A stretch of DNA of 8,668 nt from an uncultured Eubacteriales bacterium (GTDB lineage: Bacteria; Bacillota; Clostridia; Oscillospirales; CAG-382), in assembly GCA_934502885.1 (NCBI GenBank), contig CAKSUT010000030.1:1-8668 (forward strand), given 5' to 3'. Below are positions 1-5,700 of this stretch, in pieces. The position numbers and the translations under genes are program-made. Below the pieces are notes generated by a model, which ran no database searches, was not told the origin of the DNA, and saw only the letters and a program-made list of their open reading frames with translations. Numbering within the stretch: the stretch's first letter is position 1; each line of letters starts with the position of its first letter.

Positions 1-3
1 ACA

Positions 4-42
4 GCTCCCCTTACACAGGGGAGCCTCGGCGGCTTCGCCGCC
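4..42. repeat. two adjacent GC-rich hairpins at left edge
   Basis: Two inverted repeats stand side by side. GCTCCCC (4-10) pairs with GGGGAGC (18-24) across a 7-nt loop, and GGCGGC (28-33) pairs with GCCGCC (37-42) across TTC. Neither is followed by a clear T-tract on either strand, so they look like parts of an intergenic repeat rather than a terminator. Similar hairpins are common between genes in gut Clostridia (family knowledge, not searched here). Confidence 0.6.
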
Positions 43-57
43 TCCATTACACCCCCT

Positions 58-154
58 GCAAAGCGCCAGCTTTGCTACTTGAAGTTCTTTGGTTCTTTCT
101 TTCAAGAAAGAACGCCTCGCGGCGAGCGGCTCTCGTAAGCCCTCGTCCCCCCGT
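58..154 (-). repeat. dispersed intergenic repeat, left copy (minus orientation)
   Basis: Read on the minus strand from 154, this stretch has a head containing ACGGGGGGACG, then GAGCCGCTCGCCGCG (about 136-122). Next comes a near-perfect palindrome with 10-bp arms (GTTCTTTCTT at 92-101, AAGAAAGAAC at 104-113), then CAAAGAACTT, then a hairpin with 7-bp arms (58-64 and 69-75). The same order of elements occurs on the plus strand at 8321-8450, so the two copies are inverted relative to each other and bracket the window's genes. The head begins on the stop codon of the minus-strand gene ending at 154. The hairpins could also end that operon's transcript, but no strong U-tract is present. Confidence 0.7.
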
Positions 155-1101
155 CAATAAAAGGTAGCGACCTCATTCTCGGGCTTTTCGGCTTTCTCGA
201 AGTCGGTCATGTTGAGGACAGGACCCTCGCCCTTGTAGATCGAGTTTTTCTCGACCGAAATCGACGCCGTTATCGTGAGCCAGTCGCCGACCTTCGGGAC
301 GTACTTTTTCGTCGTGTCGCGGCAGAGAAGCGCGCGCATCGCAATGTCGTTTTCACAGCAAACCATGATTTTTCTGCCGAATACCGTGAGACTCTTGTCC
401 TTCGGATCGACAGCCGCCACGGTTCCCTTGAACCTTACAACCTTGCCGGCGTACTTCTTGTAGTCCTCCGACATATCCCTGTACCAAAACGCATAGTCGC
501 GGTCTGCAATTTCGATGACATCCGCGTCGAAATCAAAGGGGAGCGGATCCTCGGTGTCGTCGTACTCAACGTGTCCGTCCGCATATTCGTATGCTATGTC
601 CGCGCGGCGCGTCACGCTGCGAACCGCCTTGTGTATCTCGTCCTTGTCGGTCTTGTCGGATGCGCGGTTGAGTATTATTATCTCACAGCTCTGAAGCTTA
701 TCGACAACGAGGTTTCTCATGTTGCCGTTGTAGAAAATGAAGTTCTCCGCATTCGCGAACATCATCTCCTGATATACCGACCAACCGTCGGGAAGCGCAC
801 GATAAAGCACGTCGAGAGTCCACATTCCGTTGTACTCGACAACCGCCCTCTCGATTTTGTACTTCTTTTCAAGCGAGGTAAGAAGCTCTTCGGTGAGCTC
901 CTCCTCGTTTTCCACTATGTGAATAAATACGTTGTGTCCCGAAAACGCCGCCTCATCGTATTCCTCCACACCCTCCTCGCAGACAAGGAGAAGCGTCCGC
1001 TCACCGTTGTTGAAACGCTTGTCGCAGAGCGTGTCCTGAATGAAGCGTGTCTTGCCGCTTTCGAGAAATCCCGTGAACAGATATACGGGTACTTCCTTCA
1101 T
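154..1101 (-). CDS. G3E/CobW-like P-loop protein fused to DUF1980 (YcgQ C-terminal-like) domain
   Basis: A 315-residue protein with no signal peptide or membrane segment, so probably cytoplasmic. Residues 1-200 form a divergent G3E-type NTPase domain: the Walker A motif GFLESGKT is at 11-18, and LNRAS at 144-148 sits where the guanine-specifying NKxD would be. The metal-binding CxCC motif of canonical CobW proteins is absent. Residues about 213-315 resemble the C-terminal domain of DUF1980/TIGR03943 proteins such as Bacillus YcgQ: Y..GK..RFKG.V, then IMVCC (245-249), then W.....SI, ending in EKPENEV. YcgQ-type proteins normally accompany a UPF0718 permease and are linked to zinc limitation; here the domain is attached to a GTPase instead. 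The gene starts 26 bp after the upstream GTPase gene, with GGGAAAGG at 1122-1115 as a loosely spaced SD, so it is probably the second gene of one operon. A role as a metal chaperone or insertase is inference. Confidence 0.8.
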   Translation of the reverse strand: MKEVPVYLFTGFLESGKTRFIQDTLCDKRFNNGERTLLLVCEEGVEEYDEAAFSGHNVFIHIVENEEELTEELLTSLEKKYKIERAVVEYNGMWTLDVLYRALPDGWSVYQEMMFANAENFIFYNGNMRNLVVDKLQSCEIIILNRASDKTDKDEIHKAVRSVTRRADIAYEYADGHVEYDDTEDPLPFDFDADVIEIADRDYAFWYRDMSEDYKKYAGKVVRFKGTVAAVDPKDKSLTVFGRKIMVCCENDIAMRALLCRDTTKKYVPKVGDWLTITASISVEKNSIYKGEGPVLNMTDFEKAEKPENEVATFY

Positions 1102-1127
1102 ATTGATTTACCAGCCTTTCCCGTCTT

Positions 1128-2318
1128 TTAAATGCCGAAGAGTGCGAATATCGCCGACTTGTCTATCTTGGAGCCGATTACGCAGATTCTGCCGGTGACG
1201 TCCGCCGAACCCGTGCGAACATCGACCTCGCCCGGCGTGTAGTCAAAGTGTATCCACTCGCCGCCGCCGTTTACGATGCCCTTTGCACGGAGTACGAACC
1301 CGTACTTTTCGGTGTCGCCGAGAGCGGCAAGCGCCTTCTCGATAACCTCGCGCGTGAATATCTTCGCCGTCTCAACTCCGCAGCTCTCGAATACTTCGTC
1401 TGCGTGGTGGTGATGGTGGTGATGCTCATGGTCATGGTCGTGGTCGTGGTCATGACCGTGACCACCGCAACCGCAGGTGCAGTTCTCGCCGTGTTCGCGG
1501 TGATGTTCATGCTCGTGATCGTCGTCATCGTCGTCATGGTCATGGTGGTGGTGTTCATGTTCATGATCATGATCGTCATCGTCGTCATGGTCATGGTGAT
1601 GGTGATGGTGTTCATGCTCGTGATCGTCGTCGTCGTCATCATCATGGTGGTGTCCGCAGCAGCAGTCATCGTCATCATCGTCGTGAATATGCTCGCGAAG
1701 CTCCGCAAGGATAGAGTCGAGCGACGGAGAGGTCTCCATTGCCTCGAGAATCTTGCTGCCGTCGAGGGACTCCCAGGGAGTCGTGACGATAACGGCGGTG
1801 GGGTTCTTCTCGCGGACGAGAGCGACGCACTCGGCAAGCTTGTCCTCTTTCATGCCGGAGGTGCGGCTGAGAATGACGGTTTTCGCATTTGCAATCTGAT
1901 CGCCGAAAAACTCGCCGAAATTCTTCATATACATTTTGCACTTTGAAGCGTCAACGACCGCGGTCGCGCAGTTAATGACCGCACCGTCGCCCTCGGAGTT
2001 TTCCACAGCCTTTATAACGTCGCTGAGCTTGCCGACGCCGGACGGCTCGATGAGTATTCTGTCGGGCGCATACTCGGCAATGACCTTTTTAAGCGCACGT
2101 CCGAAGTCGCCGACAAGGCTGCAGCAGATACAGCCGGAGTTCATCTCGTTAATCTGAATGCCTGCCTCCTTGAGGAAGCCGCCGTCAACGCCGATTTCGC
2201 CGAACTCGTTCTCGATGAGCACAAGCTTTTCGCCCTTATACGCCTCGGAAATGAGCTTTTTGATGAGCGTGGTCTTGCCTGCGCCGAGAAAACCCGAAAA
2301 TATGTCAATTTTTGTCAT
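1128..2318 (-). CDS. COG0523 CobW/G3E-family GTPase with long His/Asp/Cys metal-binding tract
   Basis: A 396-residue cytoplasmic GTPase of the CobW/YciC (ZagA)/YeiR group, which delivers or stores metals, often zinc under limitation. Visible motifs are Walker A GFLGAGKT (9-16), ENEFGEIGVDG (36-46), the family metal site CICC (63-66), and ILIEPSGVG (88-96, Walker B region). A CobW_C domain spans about 318-396. The G4 position reads LSRTSG (150-155) instead of NKxD, so base specificity may be relaxed. Residues 210-305 are an insert with 40 His and about 30 Asp in 96 residues, plus CCC (219-221) and CTCGC (280-284). This position, between GTPase and C-terminal domain, is where COG0523 proteins carry His-rich metal-binding loops, but this one is unusually long. 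AGAAGGGA upstream of 2318 serves as SD. It is probably the first major gene of the operon; the metal identity is inferred. Confidence 0.92.
   Translation of the reverse strand: MTKIDIFSGFLGAGKTTLIKKLISEAYKGEKLVLIENEFGEIGVDGGFLKEAGIQINEMNSGCICCSLVGDFGRALKKVIAEYAPDRILIEPSGVGKLSDVIKAVENSEGDGAVINCATAVVDASKCKMYMKNFGEFFGDQIANAKTVILSRTSGMKEDKLAECVALVREKNPTAVIVTTPWESLDGSKILEAMETSPSLDSILAELREHIHDDDDDDCCCGHHHDDDDDDDHEHEHHHHHHDHDDDDDHDHEHEHHHHDHDDDDDDHEHEHHREHGENCTCGCGGHGHDHDHDHDHEHHHHHHHADEVFESCGVETAKIFTREVIEKALAALGDTEKYGFVLRAKGIVNGGGEWIHFDYTPGEVDVRTGSADVTGRICVIGSKIDKSAIFALFGI
1404..1691 (-). repeat. low-complexity repeat encoding the His/Asp tract
   Basis: This part of the GTPase gene is built almost only from CAT/CAC, GAT/GAC and GAG codons. 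It contains about three imperfect copies of a module of five to seven Asp, then HEHEHH, then more His and DH (residues about 226-244, 245-261 and 262-273), followed by a (HD)n run and seven consecutive His. Such DNA tends to expand and contract by slippage. It also generates long Val/Met-rich antisense reading frames that are artefacts. Confidence 0.9.
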
Positions 2319-2428
2319 GATAAACCGTTCCCTTCTTTTTGCCGCCGGTTTTCGCCGGTGCGGCAGATATAGCCGTTCGTCCGCAAGCGCGGAACTGCGC
2401 GGCGCATTCCGCAGTGTTCACACACCAT
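2315..2428 (-). CDS. candidate small Cys-containing ORF in GTPase leader
   Basis: An ATG at 2428 opens a 37-codon frame beginning MVCEHCGMRRAV, with a further Cys in YICR. Its TGA overlaps the GTPase ATG as ATGA, the classic 4-bp coupling overlap. CEHC plus a later Cys resembles half of a zinc ribbon. No good SD precedes the ATG, and the predicted transcription start (about 2440) leaves only about 12 nt of leader. It could be a metal-responsive leader peptide, a remnant zinc-ribbon protein, or chance. I recognise no family. Confidence 0.25.
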   Translation of the reverse strand: MVCEHCGMRRAVPRLRTNGYICRTGENRRQKEGNGLS

Positions 2429-2446
2429 CTCGGAATCACAGCCCAC

Positions 2447-2476
2447 ATTATATATTATTGTAACCGAAAATGTCAA
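2447..2476 (-). promoter_or_regulatory. sigma-A promoter of the GTPase operon
   Basis: On the minus strand a perfect -35 TTGACA (2476-2471) and a perfect -10 TATAAT (2452-2447) are separated by 18 bp. The expected transcription start is near 2440, giving a leader of about 120 nt before the GTPase ATG. It diverges from the lipoprotein promoter about 90 bp away. Confidence 0.7.
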
Positions 2477-2487
2477 GCGTTTTCGGT
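2463..2487. promoter_or_regulatory. candidate operator: inverted repeat over the -35 box
   Basis: ACCGAAAA (2463-2470) and TTTTCGGT (2480-2487) form a perfect 8-bp inverted repeat with a 9-bp centre that includes the whole -35 hexamer of the minus-strand promoter. A repressor here would block RNA polymerase. COG0523 operons are often Zur-controlled, but the sequence does not match the Bacillus Zur box as I know it, so the regulator is unknown. Confidence 0.4.
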
Positions 2488-2563
2488 ATATTTTTTTCGC
2501 TTTTTCTGTGACGGGGAGAGAAGGTTAAAAATTGCAAAAATACGGTTATTTATTACATTTGTG

Positions 2564-2591
2564 TTGACAAGCTTTCCGCATTAATGATAAT
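2564..2591 (+). promoter_or_regulatory. promoter of the LRR lipoprotein gene
   Basis: A perfect TTGACA (2564-2569) is followed after 16 bp by GATAAT (2586-2591), five of six matches to the -10 consensus. The predicted start near 2598 gives a leader of about 36 nt before the ATG at 2634. Confidence 0.65.
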
Positions 2592-3064
2592 ATATTATTA
2601 TGTATACATTATTAAATAAAAGCGAAGGTAAAAATGAAAAACGATTTTCTGAAGAAAACATCTTTCGCTCTTGCGGCGTTTACGGCTATCGGGCTGTGTG
2701 CGTCCTGCGGAAGAATAGGCAAAACCGCAACCGGAGAATCCGACTCACAGGCTCGGCCGACCGAAACGGGCGGTTTTTCGTGGACTTCAAGTGAAAGTGA
2801 AAATGACGATGCGGAAATCGAGATGCGCAGGGAAGCGTCGGACTTTGCATGGCGAATTGAGGACGGCACGCTCTACATCGGAAGCAGTGCGTTTTCAGGC
2901 ACTGCGTGGTTTGATAAATGGTGTATATCGGAAAGGTCGCCTACAAATGGAAGGGCGAAATGCAGGAAAACTGCGAGGTTGCGATAGCGGACGGAACGGT
3001 GTCCGTTTCTCCGGGCTGTTTTTCCGAAATCGAAAACCTTGTCGGCGTAACTATCCCCAAAGGA

Positions 3065-3460
3065 GTTACGAGCATTGACTCGGCGTTTAATTCTTGCACG
3101 GGTCTTAAGACAGTTACTCTCCCCGACAGCCTCAAAAGCATGGATGAAGCGTTTTACGGCTGTACGGAGCTTACGGACATTGCTATTCCGAATGACGTTA
3201 CGAGTATTGACTCGGCGTTTAAGTCATGCACGGGTCTTAAGACAGTTACTCTCCCCGACAGTCTCAAAAGCATGGATGAAGCGTTTTACGGCTGTACGGG
3301 ACTTACGGACATTGCTATTCCGAACGGCGTTACAAGCATTAACAGAGCTTTCGTCAATTGCACCGGCCTTACGGAGGTTACTCTGCCGGAGAGCCTAAAG
3401 AGCATGGAATATGCTTTCTATGGATGTACCGGACTTACAAGCATCACCGTCCCGAGCGGA
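3065..3460 (+). repeat. 132-bp tandem repeats within the LRR domain
   Basis: Three units of 132 bp (44 codons, two LRRs each) start at 3065, 3197 and 3329. The first two differ at only about eight positions; the third is clearly more diverged. This points to a recent duplication of a two-repeat block inside the BspA-like gene. Confidence 0.85.
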
Positions 3461-3972
3461 GTGAAAAGCATATCATATGCATTTTGCGATTGCACGGAGC
3501 TTAAAAGCGTAAAACTTTCTGACGGCTTGCCGGCAATCGGCGGATATGCCTTTGCAAACTGTAAAAACCTTTCGGACATCGTTATTCCGAACAGCGTGCA
3601 CAGTATAGGATATTTTGCTTTTTCCTGGTGTGAAAGCCTCAAAAGCGCCGCAATTCCCGAGGGGATTGAGTATATAGATGCGTATGCTTTCGAACATTGC
3701 TCAAGTCTTACCGACTTGACTCTCCCGAGCGGACTCGAAAGAATAGTGTGGCACGCTTTCTCGATGTGCGCAAGCCTTGAGGATATAACCGTACCGGACG
3801 GTGTTTACTGCATTGACGATCATGCCTTTGCATACTGCGGCAGGCTTAAATGCGTGACGATTCCGAAGAGTGTAAGGTATATTTACGACGGTGCCTTTGC
3901 ATACTGCGACTCACTTACCGATGTATATTACGGCGGCTCGGAGAGCGATTGGAAAAGTATAGACATATCTAA

Positions 3973-3992
3973 TTACATAGACTTACATAGAC
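3973..3992 (+). repeat. 10-bp tandem duplication causing frameshift
   Basis: TTACATAGAC occurs twice with no gap (3973-3982 and 3983-3992). Removing one copy joins the LRR frame to an in-frame tail reading DTDEYSNDAL and onwards to a stop at 4062-4064, which shows that the duplication disrupted the reading frame. Confidence 0.85.
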
Positions 3993-4003
3993 ACCGACGA
4001 ATA

Positions 4004-4033
4004 CAGCAATGATGCGCTCAGCAATGATGCGCT
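4004..4033 (+). repeat. 15-bp tandem duplication in the lipoprotein tail
   Basis: CAGCAATGATGCGCT is repeated exactly (4004-4018 and 4019-4033). In the ancestral tail frame it duplicates SNDAL without shifting the frame. Confidence 0.85.
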
Positions 4034-4064
4034 TCTGAACGCAAACCTTCATTTCGGCGCATAA

Positions 4065-4263
4065 TTCCGCTCTGCCGAAAAACCGTCTTATCGGACTGTG
4101 ATTTTTGTAACATTTTACATGACGGACTGTTTTTTGTAAATGATAGATGAATTGAGCAGAAATTTGATAATTTCCGCACCGATTTTGACGTAAAAAGCGG
4201 TTATCATCGAAAATATGTGAATTTGCCATAAAATAAAGGCCGAAAAGTTGTTGAAATAACATC
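4065..4263. other. AT-rich intergenic gap, no gene seen
   Basis: No convincing ORF or RNA gene is visible. TTTCGGC (4052-4058) can pair with GCCGAAA (4074-4080) across the lipoprotein stop, a weak terminator candidate. CGGACTGT occurs at 4092-4099 and 4123-4130, each followed by a T-run and TGTAA, with TGTAA/TTACA pairing between them. The function is unknown. Confidence 0.5.
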
Positions 4264-4292
4264 TTTCAATTTTCCTAAATATTTGGTATAGT
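4264..4292 (+). promoter_or_regulatory. extended -10 promoter of the ABC ATPase gene
   Basis: TGG immediately precedes TATAGT (4287-4292), giving an extended -10 (TGn) element. The -35 at 17 bp spacing (TTTCAA, 4264-4269) is poor, as is usual for extended -10 promoters. The expected start is near 4299, leaving a leader of about 89 nt. Confidence 0.5.
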
Positions 4293-4300
4293 ATATGCAT

Positions 4301-4387
4301 ATGAAAATGCGCGTCGTAAACGCGCACGGCAAGGCGCATTCAGCGTCCGCCGCTCCGAAAGAGAGTTTATCAGGAGGTTATTTATAA
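4301..4387 (+). CDS. candidate leader ORF abutting the ABC ATPase start
   Basis: An ATG at 4301 opens 28 codons (beginning MKMRVVNAHGKAHS) whose TAA is immediately followed by the ATPase ATG (TAAATG). No SD precedes it, but the predicted transcription start lies within one or two bases, so it could be read as a leaderless message. An open frame of this length is not improbable by chance, so support is weak. The leader also contains a possible hairpin (4306-4312 with 4334-4340). Confidence 0.18.
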   Translation: MKMRVVNAHGKAHSASAAPKESLSGGYL

Positions 4388-5500
4388 ATGGCAAGTCTTT
4401 CCCTTAAACACATTTACAAGCGTTACCCCGGCGGAGTTACCGCCGTATCCGATTTCTGCCTTGACATCAAGGACAAGGAATTTATCGTTTTCGTCGGTCC
4501 TTCCGGATGCGGTAAGTCCACGACTCTCCGTATGATCTCCGGTCTTGAAGAGATCACCGAGGGTGAGCTTTACATCGGCGACAGACTCGTAAACGACGTT
4601 GCCCCCAAAGACAGAGACATAGCGATGGTGTTCCAGAACTACGCTCTTTATCCGCATATGACGGTATTTGAAAACATGGCATTCGGTCTTAAGCTCAGAA
4701 AGACCCCCAAGGAAGAGATCAAGAGACGTGTTGAAGAGGCCGCAAGAGTCCTCGACATCGCTCACCTTCTCGACAGAAAGCCGAAGGCTCTTTCCGGCGG
4801 TCAGAGACAGAGAGTTGCGCTCGGACGTGCTATTGTCCGTGAGCCGAAGGTATTCCTTCTTGACGAACCGCTCTCCAACCTCGACGCAAAGCTCCGTGCT
4901 GCCATGAGAACAGAGCTCACAAAGCTCCACAACAAACTCGGCACAACCTTCGTATACGTAACGCACGACCAGGTCGAGGCTATGACGATGGCTACCCGTA
5001 TCGTTGTTATGAAGGACGGTCTTATCCAGCAGGTTGACACTCCTCAAGTACTTTACGATACGCCCTGCAATTTGTTCGTTGCAGGCTTCATAGGCACGCC
5101 TCAGATGAACTTCATCGGTGCAACCGTTGAAAAGAAGGGCGACGACGTTTACCTTGTAATCGGCGAGAACTCCTTCAAGCTTCCTCAGGAGAAGGCGTCC
5201 AAGCCCGAGCTTAAGGAGTACTTCGGCAAGGAAGTTGTCGTAGGTCTCCGTCCCGAGTGCATTCACGACGAGCCTATGTACCTCTCCTCGCTTTCCGAGT
5301 GGGTAATCGACGCAAACGTAGACGTAACCGAAATGATGGGTGCGGAGACATATCTCTACCTCACAATCGGCGAGAACAACGTTATCGCAAGAGTTCCCTC
5401 CCGTTCGACCGCACAGCCCGGCGACAAGATAAGCGTTGCGTTTGAGATAAACCACGCTCACCTCTTCGACAAGGATACCGAGAAGTGCATCATTCACTGA
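4388..5500 (+). CDS. sugar ABC transporter ATPase, MsmX/UgpC/MalK type
   Basis: A 370-residue ATP-hydrolysing subunit of carbohydrate uptake (CUT1) ABC transporters, acting at the inner face of the membrane. The order is Walker A GPSGCGKST (37-45), Q-loop Gln83 in VFQNYALYPH, signature LSGGQ (135-139), Walker B VFLLDEP (155-161), D-loop SNLD (163-166) and switch His193 in THDQVEAMT. A TOBE/OB C-terminal domain (about 235-368) contains LRPE (287-290). Length and domains match the family. AGGAGG (4372-4377) lies 10 nt from the ATG, fixing the start. No permease or binding-protein gene is adjacent and the gene has its own promoter and terminator. In Firmicutes such unlinked ATPases (MsmX in B. 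subtilis, MsmK in streptococci) energise several sugar importers; that shared role is inferred here. Confidence 0.95.
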   Translation: MASLSLKHIYKRYPGGVTAVSDFCLDIKDKEFIVFVGPSGCGKSTTLRMISGLEEITEGELYIGDRLVNDVAPKDRDIAMVFQNYALYPHMTVFENMAFGLKLRKTPKEEIKRRVEEAARVLDIAHLLDRKPKALSGGQRQRVALGRAIVREPKVFLLDEPLSNLDAKLRAAMRTELTKLHNKLGTTFVYVTHDQVEAMTMATRIVVMKDGLIQQVDTPQVLYDTPCNLFVAGFIGTPQMNFIGATVEKKGDDVYLVIGENSFKLPQEKASKPELKEYFGKEVVVGLRPECIHDEPMYLSSLSEWVIDANVDVTEMMGAETYLYLTIGENNVIARVPSRSTAQPGDKISVAFEINHAHLFDKDTEKCIIH

Positions 5501-5560
5501 TGCCTCATTCACTGATGCCTCATTCACTGATGCCTCATTCACTGATGCCTCATTCACTGA
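5486..5560 (+). repeat. five 15-bp tandem units spanning the stop codon
   Basis: The unit TGCCTCATTCACTGA is repeated: the first copy (5486-5500) has one substitution (TGCAT) and forms the last five codons including the stop, and four identical copies follow to 5560. Because 15 is a multiple of three, every unit supplies a TGA in the ATPase frame (5498, 5513, 5528, 5543, 5558). Readthrough would add CLIH blocks and then FGALNK before TAA at 5579. Confidence 0.95.
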
Positions 5561-5585
5561 TTCGGCGCACTGAATAAGTAATGCT

Positions 5586-5624
5586 CCCCTCCCGCGACTG
5601 TCGTCGCCGGAGGGGTTTTGTTTT
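5586..5624 (+). terminator. Rho-independent terminator of the ABC ATPase gene
   Basis: CCCCTCC (5586-5592) pairs with GGAGGGG (5609-5615). After one C-C mismatch the stem continues as GCGAC/GTCGC around a TGTC loop. TTTTGTTTT follows at once. The position just after the gene fits a terminator. Confidence 0.9.
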
Positions 5625-5628
5625 GCAC

Positions 5629-5698
5629 ACGGGGGGACGGGAATTACAAAGGGTCTCCGACGGGCAAGTGGACGAGGGACGAAAGGTCTCCGCGTCGG
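5629..5698 (+). repeat. dispersed intergenic repeat, middle partial copy
   Basis: This stretch shares ACGGGGGGACG with the left copy (there on the minus strand, 154-144). It shares the 17-mer AAGGGTCTCCGACGGGC (5649-5665) exactly with 8326-8342 in the right copy. It lacks the palindrome and hairpin modules of the other two, so it represents only the head of the element. Confidence 0.7.
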
Positions 5699-5700
5699 AT

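Larger units (their letters stand above)
2634..4064 (+). pseudogene. BspA-like leucine-rich-repeat lipoprotein, doubly frameshifted
   Basis: The ATG at 2634 has GAAGG five bases upstream. The first frame (2634-2987) encodes a lipoprotein-type signal (charged N-terminus, hydrophobic stretch, LCASC with Cys25 as likely lipidated residue), a Ser/Glu-rich linker, and IGSSAFSGTAWFDK. The homology continues in the next frame from 2918 (VYIGKVAYKWKG, then about a dozen LRR_5/BspA repeats of roughly 22-23 residues, as in TIPKGVTSIDSAF). The 2918 ATG follows a TAA directly and has no SD, so it is not a convincing independent start. Near 3983 the tail returns to the original frame and runs through LLNANLHFGA to the TAA at 4062-4064; as read now, the second frame ends at 4012 with an abnormal tail. 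BspA-like proteins are cell-surface adhesins or ligand binders. The gene is either inactivated, phase-variable or misassembled. Confidence 0.8.

Noticed and set aside
1248..1946. Val/Met-rich plus-strand ORF resembling membrane helices
   Set aside because: It is the complement of the His/Asp codon tract of the GTPase, so its hydrophobicity is an artefact.
2463..2487. Classical Zur box
   Set aside because: The inverted repeat lacks the TCGTAAT-type half-site known from Bacillus; I keep it only as an unidentified operator.
2915..2920. Programmed -1 ribosomal frameshift in the LRR gene
   Set aside because: No X_XXY_YYZ slippery heptamer and no clear downstream pseudoknot were seen; only three A's are present.
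4065..4387. Riboswitch before the ABC ATPase
   Set aside because: Only short unrelated hairpins are visible and no known aptamer core could be recognised.
5498..5560. TGA recoded as a sense codon
   Set aside because: Other genes here end normally at TGA (154, 7356 and 8279) with complete domains, so TGA is a normal stop.
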